Below, in pieces: positions 1 through 8,120 of a stretch of DNA of 64,000 nt. The translations under genes were made by a program, and so were the position numbers. Origin of the DNA: Lichenibacterium dinghuense (GTDB taxonomy: Bacteria > Pseudomonadota > Alphaproteobacteria > Rhizobiales > Beijerinckiaceae); assembly GCF_021730615.1 (NCBI RefSeq), contig NZ_JAJLMN010000001.1, positions 1,054,001-1,118,000 of the forward strand, given 5' to 3'. The first letter of the stretch is position 1. Each line of letters starts with the position of its first letter. The notes under the pieces are model-generated. The model worked only from the letters and a program-made list of their open reading frames with translations. It ran no database searches and was not told the DNA's origin.

Positions 1-285
1 TGCCTGACGCTCGGAGGACACCGCGGGCCGCCACCCGCACGAGCTTCACCTGAAAGGGTGATGTGGACCGTTCCCGTGGGGACGATCGGTAAGGCCACCT
101 CGTTGAGAGTCTTGAGCCCGCGGCGACGTCGCGAGGTCGTGAAACAGATCGAGGGACCGAGCCGGACTGACCCCATCATGCGGCGGCGAAACGCCGACCG
201 CGAAGAGAAGCGTGTGACCCGCGGGAACGGGACAAAAAACCTGACAGGAGCGCTTGACCTCCAGAGCCCCAATCAGAGAAGACTC
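1..285. other. Left-edge region with no supported gene
   Basis: I see no convincing gene here. A 78-codon frame runs from 58 to 294 on the plus strand, but it is Arg-rich, has no clear ribosome binding site and resembles no family I know. The segment lies downstream of the minus-strand hypothetical gene that ends at 286 and may carry its 3' end or the end of a gene outside the window. I found no tRNA cloverleaf and no T-tract terminator. Confidence 0.4.
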
Positions 286-705
286 TCAGCGTGATCTGGC
301 TGTCGATCCTGCGGGCGCGAAGATGCCCAAGATCTCGGAAGCGCCCTCGTCCTCATCCTCGATCAGGTCGCGCGCGTGGAGCATGTCCTCCATCTCCGAG
401 AACACGTGGTCGACGTCGCCGACGCCCACCGATGCCACGGGCGAGTAGGGACCACGGGCCGGGGGCGAGGCCTGGGGCCGCGGGCCGCCGCCACCGATGT
501 CGAGCGCGTCGAGGTCGTCGAGCAGCGCCAGCGCCTGCGAGTCGATCGCCTTGATCCACGTGCGATACCGGGCCTCGGCGCCTCGGAAGCTCGGGCTCGA
601 CCGGTCGGTCACGTCCTCGATGGCGTCGTAGGCCCGGTCGAAGTCGGCCTTGAGCTGGCGGAGGTGCTCGCGATGGGCGGGGGTGATCGCCGCGATACGG
701 GTCAA
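286..705 (-). CDS. Hypothetical protein, about 139 aa
   Basis: I do not recognise this protein. It is soluble, with no signal peptide or membrane segment. The N-terminal half is probably helical and rich in charged residues, followed by a Gly/Pro-rich linker and a very acidic C-terminal stretch (DLIEDEDEGASE). The start chosen is a TTG at 705, because an AGGAGA Shine-Dalgarno sequence (711-716 on the plus strand) lies five bases upstream. A GTG at 738 would add 11 residues but has no such site. It stands alone, transcribed in the same direction as the M23 peptidase gene upstream. Codon use matches the neighbours, so I take it as a real but uncharacterised gene. Confidence 0.6.
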   Translation of the reverse strand: MTRIAAITPAHREHLRQLKADFDRAYDAIEDVTDRSSPSFRGAEARYRTWIKAIDSQALALLDDLDALDIGGGGPRPQASPPARGPYSPVASVGVGDVDHVFSEMEDMLHARDLIEDEDEGASEILGIFAPAGSTARSR

Positions 706-897
706 GCATCTCTCCTGAGCGGTCGTGCGCGAGGCCACCCGCGACGCGCCCCGGCGTTTCGACGGCGCCCCAACCTAGGCGAAGCTCATGGGCCGCACAA
801 CCATCCGGGGGTGCGGATGTCGTGCCGGAGGCGGGGGCGCGGTCCCAGCGTCCGCCGCTGTGCCCCGCGCGGGTGTGCCCTCCAAGCCTGCGCCCCC

Positions 898-1908
898 TCA
901 GGGCCTGACCTCCGCGGCGACGACGCTGGCCTCGACCCTGCGCCGCACCACGATGACGCCGTCGCGCGAGACGGTGTAGTCCGCCGCGTAGAGGCCCGGC
1001 TGCCAGCCCTGCGGCGGCCGGCGGCGGCCCACGCCGAGGTAGACCTGGTCCTTGTTCGAAGGGAGCGGCGGCTCGCTGCGGTCGATCAGAGTGCCGGCGG
1101 GGCCCGTGATCACGAGGCGCTGCACGTCCCCCCGCCGCAGGTCGATCGCCCGCACGTAGGCCAGCACGGCGGGCGACGAGGGGGCGAGCGGGCCGGCCCC
1201 GAAACCGTCGTCGACCTGCGCCATGGTGACCGGCTCGGGCGACAGGCCGAAGTTGAGCACCGCCCCGTTCTTGTAGGTCAACGCGGGGGCGAGCGACGGC
1301 CGCCACAGCGACGTGCCGCCCGCGCAGGAGCCCTCGACGGCGCCGTAGGCGAAGGGATCGACGACCTGGCCTGCGTGCCGCACGGTGATGTGCAGATGCG
1401 GGAACTCGGTGTCGCCCGACAGCCCGACCCGGCCGATGGCCTGTCCGGCCACGACGGCGTCGCCCGGCTTCACCGCGACGCTGCCCTTGGCCATGTGGCA
1501 ATATTGCGTCTCGAACCCATCGGCATGGGCGATCACGACAGCGTTGCCGCAGTCACGGTCCTTCACGGCGTCGTGCCCCACCACGGCGACCGACATGTCC
1601 TCCATGCCGTCCCTCACGCGCAGCACCCGGCCCGGGGCCGCGGCCAGGACGGCCACGCCGCGGCGCTCATCCGCCAGGGTGGGGACGCGGATATCCGTGC
1701 CGTTGTGGCCCCTGTATGTGACGGTCCCGCAGCGGTAGTCCTTGGCGTCGCCGCCCCCGCCGTGGTCGACGTAGTGCTGGATCTCGCAGTCGGTCCCGAC
1801 GCTGCAGGCGACGGGCCAGTCGAGCACGACCTCGGCCCGGACCGCACCCGGCACGAGGCAGGAAGCGGCCACGGCGGCCAGGAGGACGGGAGCGGGGATG
1901 GGCTTCAT
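898..1908 (-). CDS. Secreted M23 family metallopeptidase
   Basis: This is a 336-aa secreted protein with a Sec signal peptide (cleavage probably after AVRA, residue 25). It carries an M23 (LytM) Zn-peptidase core. The ligands are visible: H68 and D72 in GHNGTD, and H171/H173 in the HLH motif of FPHLHITV; H138 in YCHM is a further conserved histidine. M23 enzymes cut peptide cross-links in peptidoglycan; since all metal-binding residues are present it is probably an active endopeptidase rather than a degenerate activator. About 140 residues after the core form a second domain I cannot name. Several Cys residues (35, 41, 60, 120, 137) suggest disulfides in the periplasm. It is not in an operon with the divergent epimerase genes. 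Confidence 0.88.
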   Translation of the reverse strand: MKPIPAPVLLAAVAASCLVPGAVRAEVVLDWPVACSVGTDCEIQHYVDHGGGGDAKDYRCGTVTYRGHNGTDIRVPTLADERRGVAVLAAAPGRVLRVRDGMEDMSVAVVGHDAVKDRDCGNAVVIAHADGFETQYCHMAKGSVAVKPGDAVVAGQAIGRVGLSGDTEFPHLHITVRHAGQVVDPFAYGAVEGSCAGGTSLWRPSLAPALTYKNGAVLNFGLSPEPVTMAQVDDGFGAGPLAPSSPAVLAYVRAIDLRRGDVQRLVITGPAGTLIDRSEPPLPSNKDQVYLGVGRRRPPQGWQPGLYAADYTVSRDGVIVVRRRVEASVVAAEVRP

Positions 1909-2112
1909 GGGGGCAGATTGACGGCCCGATGTGGCGGATCGGCGACGATCGACGCGCTATGACGGGTGCAGGGGTGGAGGGTCGCGCATGACGCTCATCG
2001 CCGGACGTCTGCGTCCCCGCAGGCGGGGAGAAGGGCGCGTCGACCCTTCTCGCTTTCGTCGGACGAGGTTAGAAGAACCTCCGCAGCGTTCGAGTCGGAG
2101 GCAGAGTCACGC

Positions 2113-3225
2113 ATGGCCGAGAAGGTCCTCATCACCGGCGGGGCCGGCTTCATCGGCCGCCACCTGTCCCGCGCCCTCCTGGAGAAGGGCGACGAGGTCC
2201 GGGTGCTGGATTCCTTCATCGACCAGGTGCATCACGACCGCTCCGCCGTGGCTGAGCTCGGCCCCCACGTCGAGGTTCACGAGGGCGACGTGCGCGACGG
2301 CGACGCCGTGGCCCGCGCCCTCCAGGGCGTCGACAAGGTCGTGCACCTCGCCGCCGAGGTCGGCGTCGGCCAGAGCATGTATGCGATCGACCGCTACGTG
2401 TCGGTCAACGACGTCGGCACGGCCACCCTGTTCCAGAAGCTCATCGACCGCCCGGTGCGCCGCGTCGTCGTGGCCTCGTCCATGAGCATCTACGGCGAGG
2501 GCCTCTACCAGGACCGCGACGGCGCGCTGCACGAGGGGGTGCTGCGCGGCGGCCGCAACCCGGACGGCTCCTGGGACCCGCTCGACGCGCAGGGCCGCCC
2601 GATGGAGCCGGTGCCGACCCCGGAATCGAAGCGCCCGACGCTGGCCTCCGTCTACGCCATCTCGAAATATACGCAGGAGCGCCTCACCCTCACCCTCGCG
2701 CCCGCCTACGGGATGGAGGGCGTGGCGCTGCGGCTGTGGAACGCCTACGGCCCCGGCCAGGCGCTGTCGAACCCCTACACGGGCGTGCTCGCCATCTTCG
2801 CCTCGCGGCTCCACAACGGGGTGGCTCCGGTGATCTTCGAGGACGGGCAGCAGCGCCGCGACTTCGTCCACGTGTCGGACGTGGCGCGGGCCTTCATCCT
2901 GGCGCTCGACCATCCCAAGGCGGCGGGCGGCGTGTTCAACGTCGGCTCGGGCGAGGACCGCACGGTGGAGGAGGTCGCGACCCTGCTGGCCGAGTCGATG
3001 GGGCGCCGCGACCTGCCGCCCGAGATCGCCGGCAAGGCCCGCGCGGGCGACATCCGCCACTGCATCCCGGACATCGACCACATCTGCGAGCAGCTCGGCT
3101 ACGAGCCGCAGGCCGACTTCCGCGAGGGGCTCGCCGAGCTCGCCGAATGGGTCGCGCGGCAGCAGGCCGTCGACCGCGTGGCGGAAGCGCGGCGCGAGCT
3201 CGAAGCCCGGGGCCTCGTCGTCTGA
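2113..3225 (+). CDS. NAD-dependent sugar epimerase/dehydratase (extended SDR)
   Basis: A 370-aa extended short-chain dehydrogenase. The Rossmann motif GGAGFIG is at residues 9-15 and the catalytic pair is Y181 and K185 (YAISK), with the Ser of the ASSMSIYG strand near residue 123. This family converts nucleotide-activated sugars (epimerisation, dehydration or decarboxylation); the exact substrate cannot be read from the sequence. An insertion around residues 140-175 is rich in Gly and Pro. The start is the ATG at 2113, where similarity to the family begins. It is the first gene of the glycan cassette and its stop overlaps the start of the next epimerase gene by one base (TGATG), so the two are probably co-translated and may act in sequence. 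Confidence 0.85.
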   Translation: MAEKVLITGGAGFIGRHLSRALLEKGDEVRVLDSFIDQVHHDRSAVAELGPHVEVHEGDVRDGDAVARALQGVDKVVHLAAEVGVGQSMYAIDRYVSVNDVGTATLFQKLIDRPVRRVVVASSMSIYGEGLYQDRDGALHEGVLRGGRNPDGSWDPLDAQGRPMEPVPTPESKRPTLASVYAISKYTQERLTLTLAPAYGMEGVALRLWNAYGPGQALSNPYTGVLAIFASRLHNGVAPVIFEDGQQRRDFVHVSDVARAFILALDHPKAAGGVFNVGSGEDRTVEEVATLLAESMGRRDLPPEIAGKARAGDIRHCIPDIDHICEQLGYEPQADFREGLAELAEWVARQQAVDRVAEARRELEARGLVV

Positions 3226-4322
3226 TGACCCGCGACCCTGTCGCGGCACGGGGCGACACCCCGTCGAACGTCCTCGTCACCGGCGGCGCCGGCTTCATCG
3301 GCTCGAACCTGTCGGACCGATTGGCCGGGCTCGGGCACCGCGTCACGGTCTACGACGCGCTGACGCGCCCCGGGGTGCAACGCAACCTCGACTGGCTGAA
3401 GGCGCGCCACGGCGACGCCGTCACGGCCGTGGTGGCGGACGTGCGCGACGCGGAGGCGCTGGGCCGCGCCGCCGCCGAGACCGACGCGGTGTTCCACCTC
3501 GCCGCCCAGGTGGCGGTGACGACCTCCATGGTCGAGCCGCTCGACGACTTCGAGATCAACGTGCGCGCCACCGTGACGCTGCTCGACGCGCTGCGCCGGC
3601 GCGGGCAGCCCGTGCCGCTGGTCTTCGCCTCGACCAACAAGGTCTACGGCGACCTCGCCGACGTCGAGCTGAGGCTCACCAACGACGCCTACGTCCCCGT
3701 GGACGAGGCCGTCCGCGCGGCGGGGGTCGGGGAAGCGCGCCCGCTCGACTTCCACACGCCCTACGGCTGCTCCAAGGGCGCGGCCGACCAGTACGTGCTC
3801 GACTTCGCGCGCTCCTTCGGCGTGCCGACCGCGGTGCTGCGCATGAGCTGCATCTACGGGCCGCGCCAGATGGGCACCGAGGACCAGGGCTGGGTGGCCC
3901 ACTTCGCCATCTCGGCCCTGAAGGGCCAGGGCATCAGCCTCTACGGCGACGGCTGCCAGGTGCGCGACGTGCTCGACGTCGACGACGCGGTCGACGCCTA
4001 CCTGGGCTGCTGGCGCAATATCGACCGCGTGGCGGGCCGGGCCTTCAACCTCGGCGGCGGCCCCGCCAACGCGGTGAGCCTGCGCCAGCTCCTGCGCCAC
4101 CTCGAAGCCCTCACGGGCCGGCCGGTGCGGGCCGAGACGCACGGCTGGCGCCCCGGCGACCAGCGCTACTACGTGTCGGACGCGCGCGCCGCCTCGGACG
4201 CGCTCGGGCTCAAGCCGTTCCGGCCCTGGCGCGAGGGCGTCGCGCGGCTCGTCGGCTGGCTCGCCGCCGAGCACGGAGTCGCGCTGCCGGCGGCGGCAGA
4301 CAAGGCGCGGGCGGCGGGCTAG
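3225..4322 (+). CDS. NAD-dependent epimerase, CDP-paratose 2-epimerase-like
   Basis: A 365-aa extended SDR with GGAGFIG near residues 20-26, catalytic Y180 and K184 (YGCSK) and the STNKVYGD motif that I associate with CDP-paratose/CDP-tyvelose epimerases. The sequence around residues 44-60 (DALTRPGVQRNLDWL) also fits that subfamily. Members interconvert C2 epimers of CDP-linked dideoxyhexoses using tightly bound NAD. Whether this one uses that substrate is inference, because no ddh/rfb CDP-sugar genes are present here. It overlaps the preceding epimerase gene by one base and is followed 59 bp later by the radical SAM gene, consistent with one operon making an unusual sugar for the downstream glycosyltransferases. 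Confidence 0.82.
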   Translation: MTRDPVAARGDTPSNVLVTGGAGFIGSNLSDRLAGLGHRVTVYDALTRPGVQRNLDWLKARHGDAVTAVVADVRDAEALGRAAAETDAVFHLAAQVAVTTSMVEPLDDFEINVRATVTLLDALRRRGQPVPLVFASTNKVYGDLADVELRLTNDAYVPVDEAVRAAGVGEARPLDFHTPYGCSKGAADQYVLDFARSFGVPTAVLRMSCIYGPRQMGTEDQGWVAHFAISALKGQGISLYGDGCQVRDVLDVDDAVDAYLGCWRNIDRVAGRAFNLGGGPANAVSLRQLLRHLEALTGRPVRAETHGWRPGDQRYYVSDARAASDALGLKPFRPWREGVARLVGWLAAEHGVALPAAADKARAAG

Positions 4323-4381
4323 GGTGGCGGCATGACGTCAGCCCACACCCTGCCGCGCCCGGTCCGCCGCGGAGCCCGCCC

Positions 4382-5671
4382 GTGAGAGTCGCCCTCGTCG
4401 ATCCCGCCTGGGACTTCTCGCAGTCGATCTACTTCGGCTGCCGCGAGCCGCACCTGCCGCTGGAGCTCGGCTACTGCCGCAACCTGCTGGAGCGGGCCGG
4501 CCACGACGTGCTGATGCTCGACGGCGCGCTCCAGGCGCGCTCGAACGAGGCCCTGGCCGACGCGGTGGCGGACTTCGCCCCCGCCATGACGGTGGTGACG
4601 ACGGCGCCGTCCTACCTGTTCTGGCGCTGCGCCCCGCCCGAGCTCCGGAGCCCCCGCGCCTTCCTCCAGTCGCTCGGCGCGCGCGGCGGCCGCACGGTGG
4701 CGGTCGGCCCGCATGGCTCGGCCACGCCCGAGACGGCGCTGCGCAAGCTCGGCTGCGACGTGGTGGTGCGCGGCGAATGCGAGGAGGTCGTGGCGGCGCT
4801 GGCCGAGGCCACCGATCTCGCGCGCGTGCCCTCGGTGGCCTTCCACGACGGCGGCGCGGTCCGCGTCACCGGAGGTCCCGCCTCGGCGCGCTTCACCGAC
4901 GCCGCGCCGCTCACCTGGGACCGATCCTGGATCGACCGGCACCACCACCACCACCACCGCTACGGCAGCGAGGGGCACGGGCCCGGCGCCGAGGTCGAGG
5001 CCTCGCGCGGCTGCCCCTACCACTGTTCGTTCTGTGCCAAGATCGACTTCCGCGACAAATACCGGAAGCGCGACCTCGAACCCGTGCTGGCCGAGATCGA
5101 CGGGCTCGTCGCGCAGGGCGTCACCTACCTCTACTTCATCGACGAGATCTTCCTCCCCCAGAAGCCGCTCCTGGAGGCGCTGGTGTCGCGCCCCGTCGCG
5201 TTCGGCGTGCAGACCCGCATCGACCTGTGGAAGCCGGACATGCTGGACCTCCTGGGCCAAGCCGGCTGCGTGTCCATCGAGGCCGGCGTCGAGAGCCTCA
5301 CGGTCGAGGGCCGCGCCGCCCTCGACAAGAGCTGCCGCATGACCACGGAGGACCTCGCGGAGCGCCTCGTCCACGCGCGGCGCACCGTGCCCTTCGTGCA
5401 GGCGAACCTCCTCGAAGTGGCGGGCGACGACCCGGCCCTCGTGGCGGAATGGCGCGACGGCCTCAGGGCCCGCGGCGTCTGGGCCAACGACCCCGTGCCG
5501 CTCTACCCCTACCCGTCCTCGCCCGACTACCGCCGCCTGTTCGGCCTGCCGGACGGCGAGGCCTGGGAGCGCGCTCACGCGCACTACCTCGCCCAGTTCG
5601 ACCGCATGAGCGAGATCCAGGACCAGCAGCCCCTGCCGCTCCGCGACCTCGAAGCGGCCTGCTGCCGGTGA
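4382..5671 (+). CDS. B12-binding-type radical SAM protein (TIGR04295-like)
   Basis: A 429-aa protein with a cobalamin-binding-like Rossmann domain (residues 1 to about 140) followed by a radical SAM domain. The iron-sulfur cluster motif is C211-x3-C215-x2-C218 (RGCPYHCSFC). The N-terminal domain lacks an obvious DxHxxG base-off cobalamin motif; the corresponding region reads LMLDGALQA. Relatives I know as the TIGR04295 type sit in glycosyltransferase clusters and have no established reaction; methyl transfer or C-C chemistry on a sugar is possible. Just before the cluster motif is a natural run of six histidines (187-192), then RYG and an acidic/Gly stretch. Its stop overlaps the GTG of the next gene (GTGA), so translation is coupled to the glycosyltransferase. 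Confidence 0.83.
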   Translation: MRVALVDPAWDFSQSIYFGCREPHLPLELGYCRNLLERAGHDVLMLDGALQARSNEALADAVADFAPAMTVVTTAPSYLFWRCAPPELRSPRAFLQSLGARGGRTVAVGPHGSATPETALRKLGCDVVVRGECEEVVAALAEATDLARVPSVAFHDGGAVRVTGGPASARFTDAAPLTWDRSWIDRHHHHHHRYGSEGHGPGAEVEASRGCPYHCSFCAKIDFRDKYRKRDLEPVLAEIDGLVAQGVTYLYFIDEIFLPQKPLLEALVSRPVAFGVQTRIDLWKPDMLDLLGQAGCVSIEAGVESLTVEGRAALDKSCRMTTEDLAERLVHARRTVPFVQANLLEVAGDDPALVAEWRDGLRARGVWANDPVPLYPYPSSPDYRRLFGLPDGEAWERAHAHYLAQFDRMSEIQDQQPLPLRDLEAACCR

Positions 5672-6771
5672 CGTCCGCGAGCCGTCACGTCCTGATGACG
5701 GCCGACGCGGTGGGCGGCGTGTGGACCTACGCGCTCGACCTCGGGGCGGCGCTCGGACGCCGCGGCTACCGCGTGACACTGGCCGTGCTCGGCCCCGCCC
5801 CGAACGAGGCCCAGCGCGCCGACGCCGCGGAGCGCGGCCTCGCCGTCCACGACCTCGGCCACGCGCCCGACTGGCTCGCCGCCGATGCCGCCGCGGTGAA
5901 GAAGGGCGGCCGGGCGCTGGCCCGGCTCGCGGCACGCGAGACGGCTGACCTCCTCCACCTCAACCACCCGGCGCTCGGCGCGGCGGGCCCCTTCCCCTGC
6001 CCCACGCTGGCGGTCACCCATTCCTGCCTCGCCACGTGGTGGCAGGCCGTGCGGGGCGGCGAGCCCATGCCGGGCGACTTCCGGTGGCGCACGGCCCTGC
6101 ACGAGGCCGGCATGGCGGCGGCCGACGCGCTCGCGGCCCCGAGCGCCGCCTTCGCCGAGGCCACGCGCCGGGTCTACGGCTTCGGCGCCGCGCCGCTCGT
6201 CGTGCCGAACGGGCGCGACCCCGCCCCCGCGGCCGCCGAGCCGGCCGCCCCTGCGCCGTCCGTGCTGACCGCCGGCCGGCTGTGGGACGAGGGCAAGAAC
6301 CTCGCCGTGCTCGACCGCGCCGCGGCGCGCCTGCCCGTGGCGGTCGAGGCCGCTGGTCCCCTGACGGGGCCGAACGGGGCCCGCATCGCCCTGCATCACA
6401 CCGTCGCGCTCGGCACGCTCGGGCCCGCGGCGCTGCGGGCGAGGCTCGCCGAGCGGCCCGTCTTCGTGTCCTCCGCGCTCTACGAGCCCTTCGGCCTGTC
6501 GGTGCTGGAGGCCGCGCAGGCCGGCTGCGCGCTGGTCCTGTCCGATATCCCGACCTTCCGCGAGCTGTGGGGCGACGCCGCGCTCTTCGTCGCCCCGCAC
6601 GACGACCGCGCGCTGGCGGCGGCGGTGCTGCGCCTGCTCGGCGACCGCGCCGACCGGGCCGAGCGCGCCGCCGCCTCGCGCGAGCGCGCGGCGCGCCACA
6701 CGGTCGACGCCATGGCGGAGGCGACGCTCAAGGCGCACGCGGCCGCGGTGGCGGCCTTCGGCACGCGATGA
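5668..6771 (+). CDS. Glycosyltransferase family 4
   Basis: A 367-aa GT-B fold glycosyltransferase. The N-terminal acceptor domain opens with HVLMTADAVGGVWTYALDL and the C-terminal donor-binding domain has the GT4 EX7E-type region PFGLSVLEAAQAG (around residues 273-285) followed by SDIPTFRELWGDAALFV. GT4 enzymes transfer sugars from NDP-sugar donors with retention of configuration, usually at the cytoplasmic face of the membrane. The start is a GTG at 5668 that overlaps the radical SAM stop as GTGA; an ATG at 5695 is the alternative. No membrane segment is visible. It closes the first half of the cassette, which is then interrupted by a repeat element. Confidence 0.85.
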   Translation: MTSASRHVLMTADAVGGVWTYALDLGAALGRRGYRVTLAVLGPAPNEAQRADAAERGLAVHDLGHAPDWLAADAAAVKKGGRALARLAARETADLLHLNHPALGAAGPFPCPTLAVTHSCLATWWQAVRGGEPMPGDFRWRTALHEAGMAAADALAAPSAAFAEATRRVYGFGAAPLVVPNGRDPAPAAAEPAAPAPSVLTAGRLWDEGKNLAVLDRAAARLPVAVEAAGPLTGPNGARIALHHTVALGTLGPAALRARLAERPVFVSSALYEPFGLSVLEAAQAGCALVLSDIPTFRELWGDAALFVAPHDDRALAAAVLRLLGDRADRAERAAASRERAARHTVDAMAEATLKAHAAAVAAFGTR

Positions 6772-6798
6772 TGCCGATGGCACGCCCTCAGACTGTGC

Positions 6799-6962
6799 AC
6801 CCTTCTCCCCCGGCGGGAGAAGGTGCCTCTCCGAAGGAGAGGCGAATGAGGGGGCATGGCGCGACGCTCGACGATGCCCCCTTCGATCGGAGAGCGCCGC
6901 GCCGGCCCCCCTCATCCGACCCGGCTCCGCCGGGCCACCTTCTCCCGCGAGGGGAGAAGGGA
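6799..6962. repeat. Palindromic intergenic repeat (paired inverted REP-like units)
   Basis: A non-coding block made of two similar halves in inverted orientation. The left half begins with a hairpin CCTTCTCCC...GGGAGAAGG (6801-6823), then a second small hairpin CCTCTCC-GAAG-GGAGAGG region (6826-6842) and GAATGAGGGGG. The right half, read on the minus strand, gives CCTTCTCCCCTCGCGGGAGA, a GGCCCGGC..GCCGGG hairpin (6920-6934) and GGATGAGGGGG. This organisation, with CTTCTCCC ends and an ATGAGGGG core, is common in intergenic regions of Hyphomicrobiales. It separates the GT4 gene from the first CgeB-like gene and could act as a processing or attenuation point inside the operon. Confidence 0.8.
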
Positions 6963-6989
6963 AGCGCGTCCTGAACCGTCCGACAGTCG

Positions 6990-8120
6990 ATGAAGATCAG
7001 CTATTTCACCCACTCGCTCCTGTCCTGCTGGAACCACGGCAACGCGCATTTCCTGCGCGGCGTGCTGAGCGAGCTCGTGCGCCGCGGCCACGCGGTCTCG
7101 ACCTACGAGCCCGAGGGCGCCTGGAGCCTCGACAACCTGCTGGCCGACGCCGGCGAGGCCGGCCTCGACGCCTTCCGCCGGAACTACCCGGACCTCCACT
7201 CGCATTCCTTCGGCGCGGGCTTCGACCCCGCCGAGGCCTGCGCGGGCGACGACCTCGTGATCGTGCACGAGTGGAACGAGCCGGCGCTCGTGGCCGCGCT
7301 CGGCCGCGCGCGCCGGAACGGCGCCAACTTCACCCTGCTGTTCCACGACACCCACCACCGCGCGGTGTCGGAGCCCGACGCCATCCGGGCCTTCGACCTC
7401 GACGGCTACGACGGCGTGCTGGCCTTCGGCGAGACGCTGGCCGCCGTGTACCGCCGCTGGGGCTGGGGCGACCGCGTGTTCGTGTGGCACGAGGCCGCCG
7501 ACACGCGCGTGTTCCGCCCCCCGGCGGTCGAAGGCGACCGGCTCGCCTCCGGCGAGCGCCGGGGCCTCGTGTGGATCGGCAACTGGGGCGACGGCGAGCG
7601 CTCGGCCGAGCTCGAACACTTCCTGTTCGGCCCGGCGCGGCGGCTCGACATGCCGCTCGACATCTACGGCGTGCGCTACCCCGAGGAGGCTCGGAACACG
7701 CTGCGCCGCTACGAGGCGCAGTACCGCGGCTGGCTGCCGAACGCCTCCGCCCCGGCCGTCTTCGCGCGCCACCTCGCCACCGTGCACGTGCCGCGGCGCT
7801 TCTACGTCGAGTTGCTGCCGGGCATCCCCACCATCCGCGTCTTCGAGGCGCTGGCCTGCGGCATCCCGCTGGTGTCCGCGCCCTGGGACGACGCCGAGAA
7901 CCTGTTCACGGTCGGCGAGGACTTCCTGATGGCGCGCTCGGGCGCCGAGATGGAGCGCCACATCGCCGCCCTGCGCGACGACGCGGACCTGCGCGCGCGG
8001 CTCGTCGCGCAGGGCCTCGCCACGATCCGGGCGCGCCACACCTGCGCGCACCGCGTCGACGAGCTCACCACCGTGCTCGCAACCCTCCAGGCCTCCCCCG
8101 CCCCATCGGTCCCCGCATGA
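6990..8120 (+). CDS. CgeB-like glycosyltransferase 1
   Basis: A 376-aa protein of the CgeB/DUF3880 glycosyltransferase type. The N-terminus (SYFTHSLLSCWNHGNAHFLR) resembles the other two members of this array. The C-terminal GT-1-like domain carries FEALACGIPLVSAPWDD, the usual donor-site segment, and ends with the motif around EDFLMA. Family members are GT-B-like and are linked to polysaccharide or spore-coat glycan modification; the acceptor is unknown. A histidine-rich segment FHDTHHR lies near residue 115-121. It has its own ATG at 6990 just after the palindromic repeat and its stop overlaps the next CgeB gene by ATGA. Confidence 0.78.
   Translation: MKISYFTHSLLSCWNHGNAHFLRGVLSELVRRGHAVSTYEPEGAWSLDNLLADAGEAGLDAFRRNYPDLHSHSFGAGFDPAEACAGDDLVIVHEWNEPALVAALGRARRNGANFTLLFHDTHHRAVSEPDAIRAFDLDGYDGVLAFGETLAAVYRRWGWGDRVFVWHEAADTRVFRPPAVEGDRLASGERRGLVWIGNWGDGERSAELEHFLFGPARRLDMPLDIYGVRYPEEARNTLRRYEAQYRGWLPNASAPAVFARHLATVHVPRRFYVELLPGIPTIRVFEALACGIPLVSAPWDDAENLFTVGEDFLMARSGAEMERHIAALRDDADLRARLVAQGLATIRARHTCAHRVDELTTVLATLQASPAPSVPA

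Noticed and set aside
58..294. 78-codon plus-strand frame at the left edge
   Set aside because: Arg-rich, no ribosome binding site, no recognisable motif, overlapping the end of the minus-strand gene.
2083..2108. CCTCCG...GTTCGAGT...CGGAGG stem resembling a tRNA T-arm
   Set aside because: The T-loop-like GTTCGAGTC occurs in the loop of a single hairpin; there is no acceptor stem, anticodon arm or CCA nearby. It is a leader hairpin just before the first epimerase gene.
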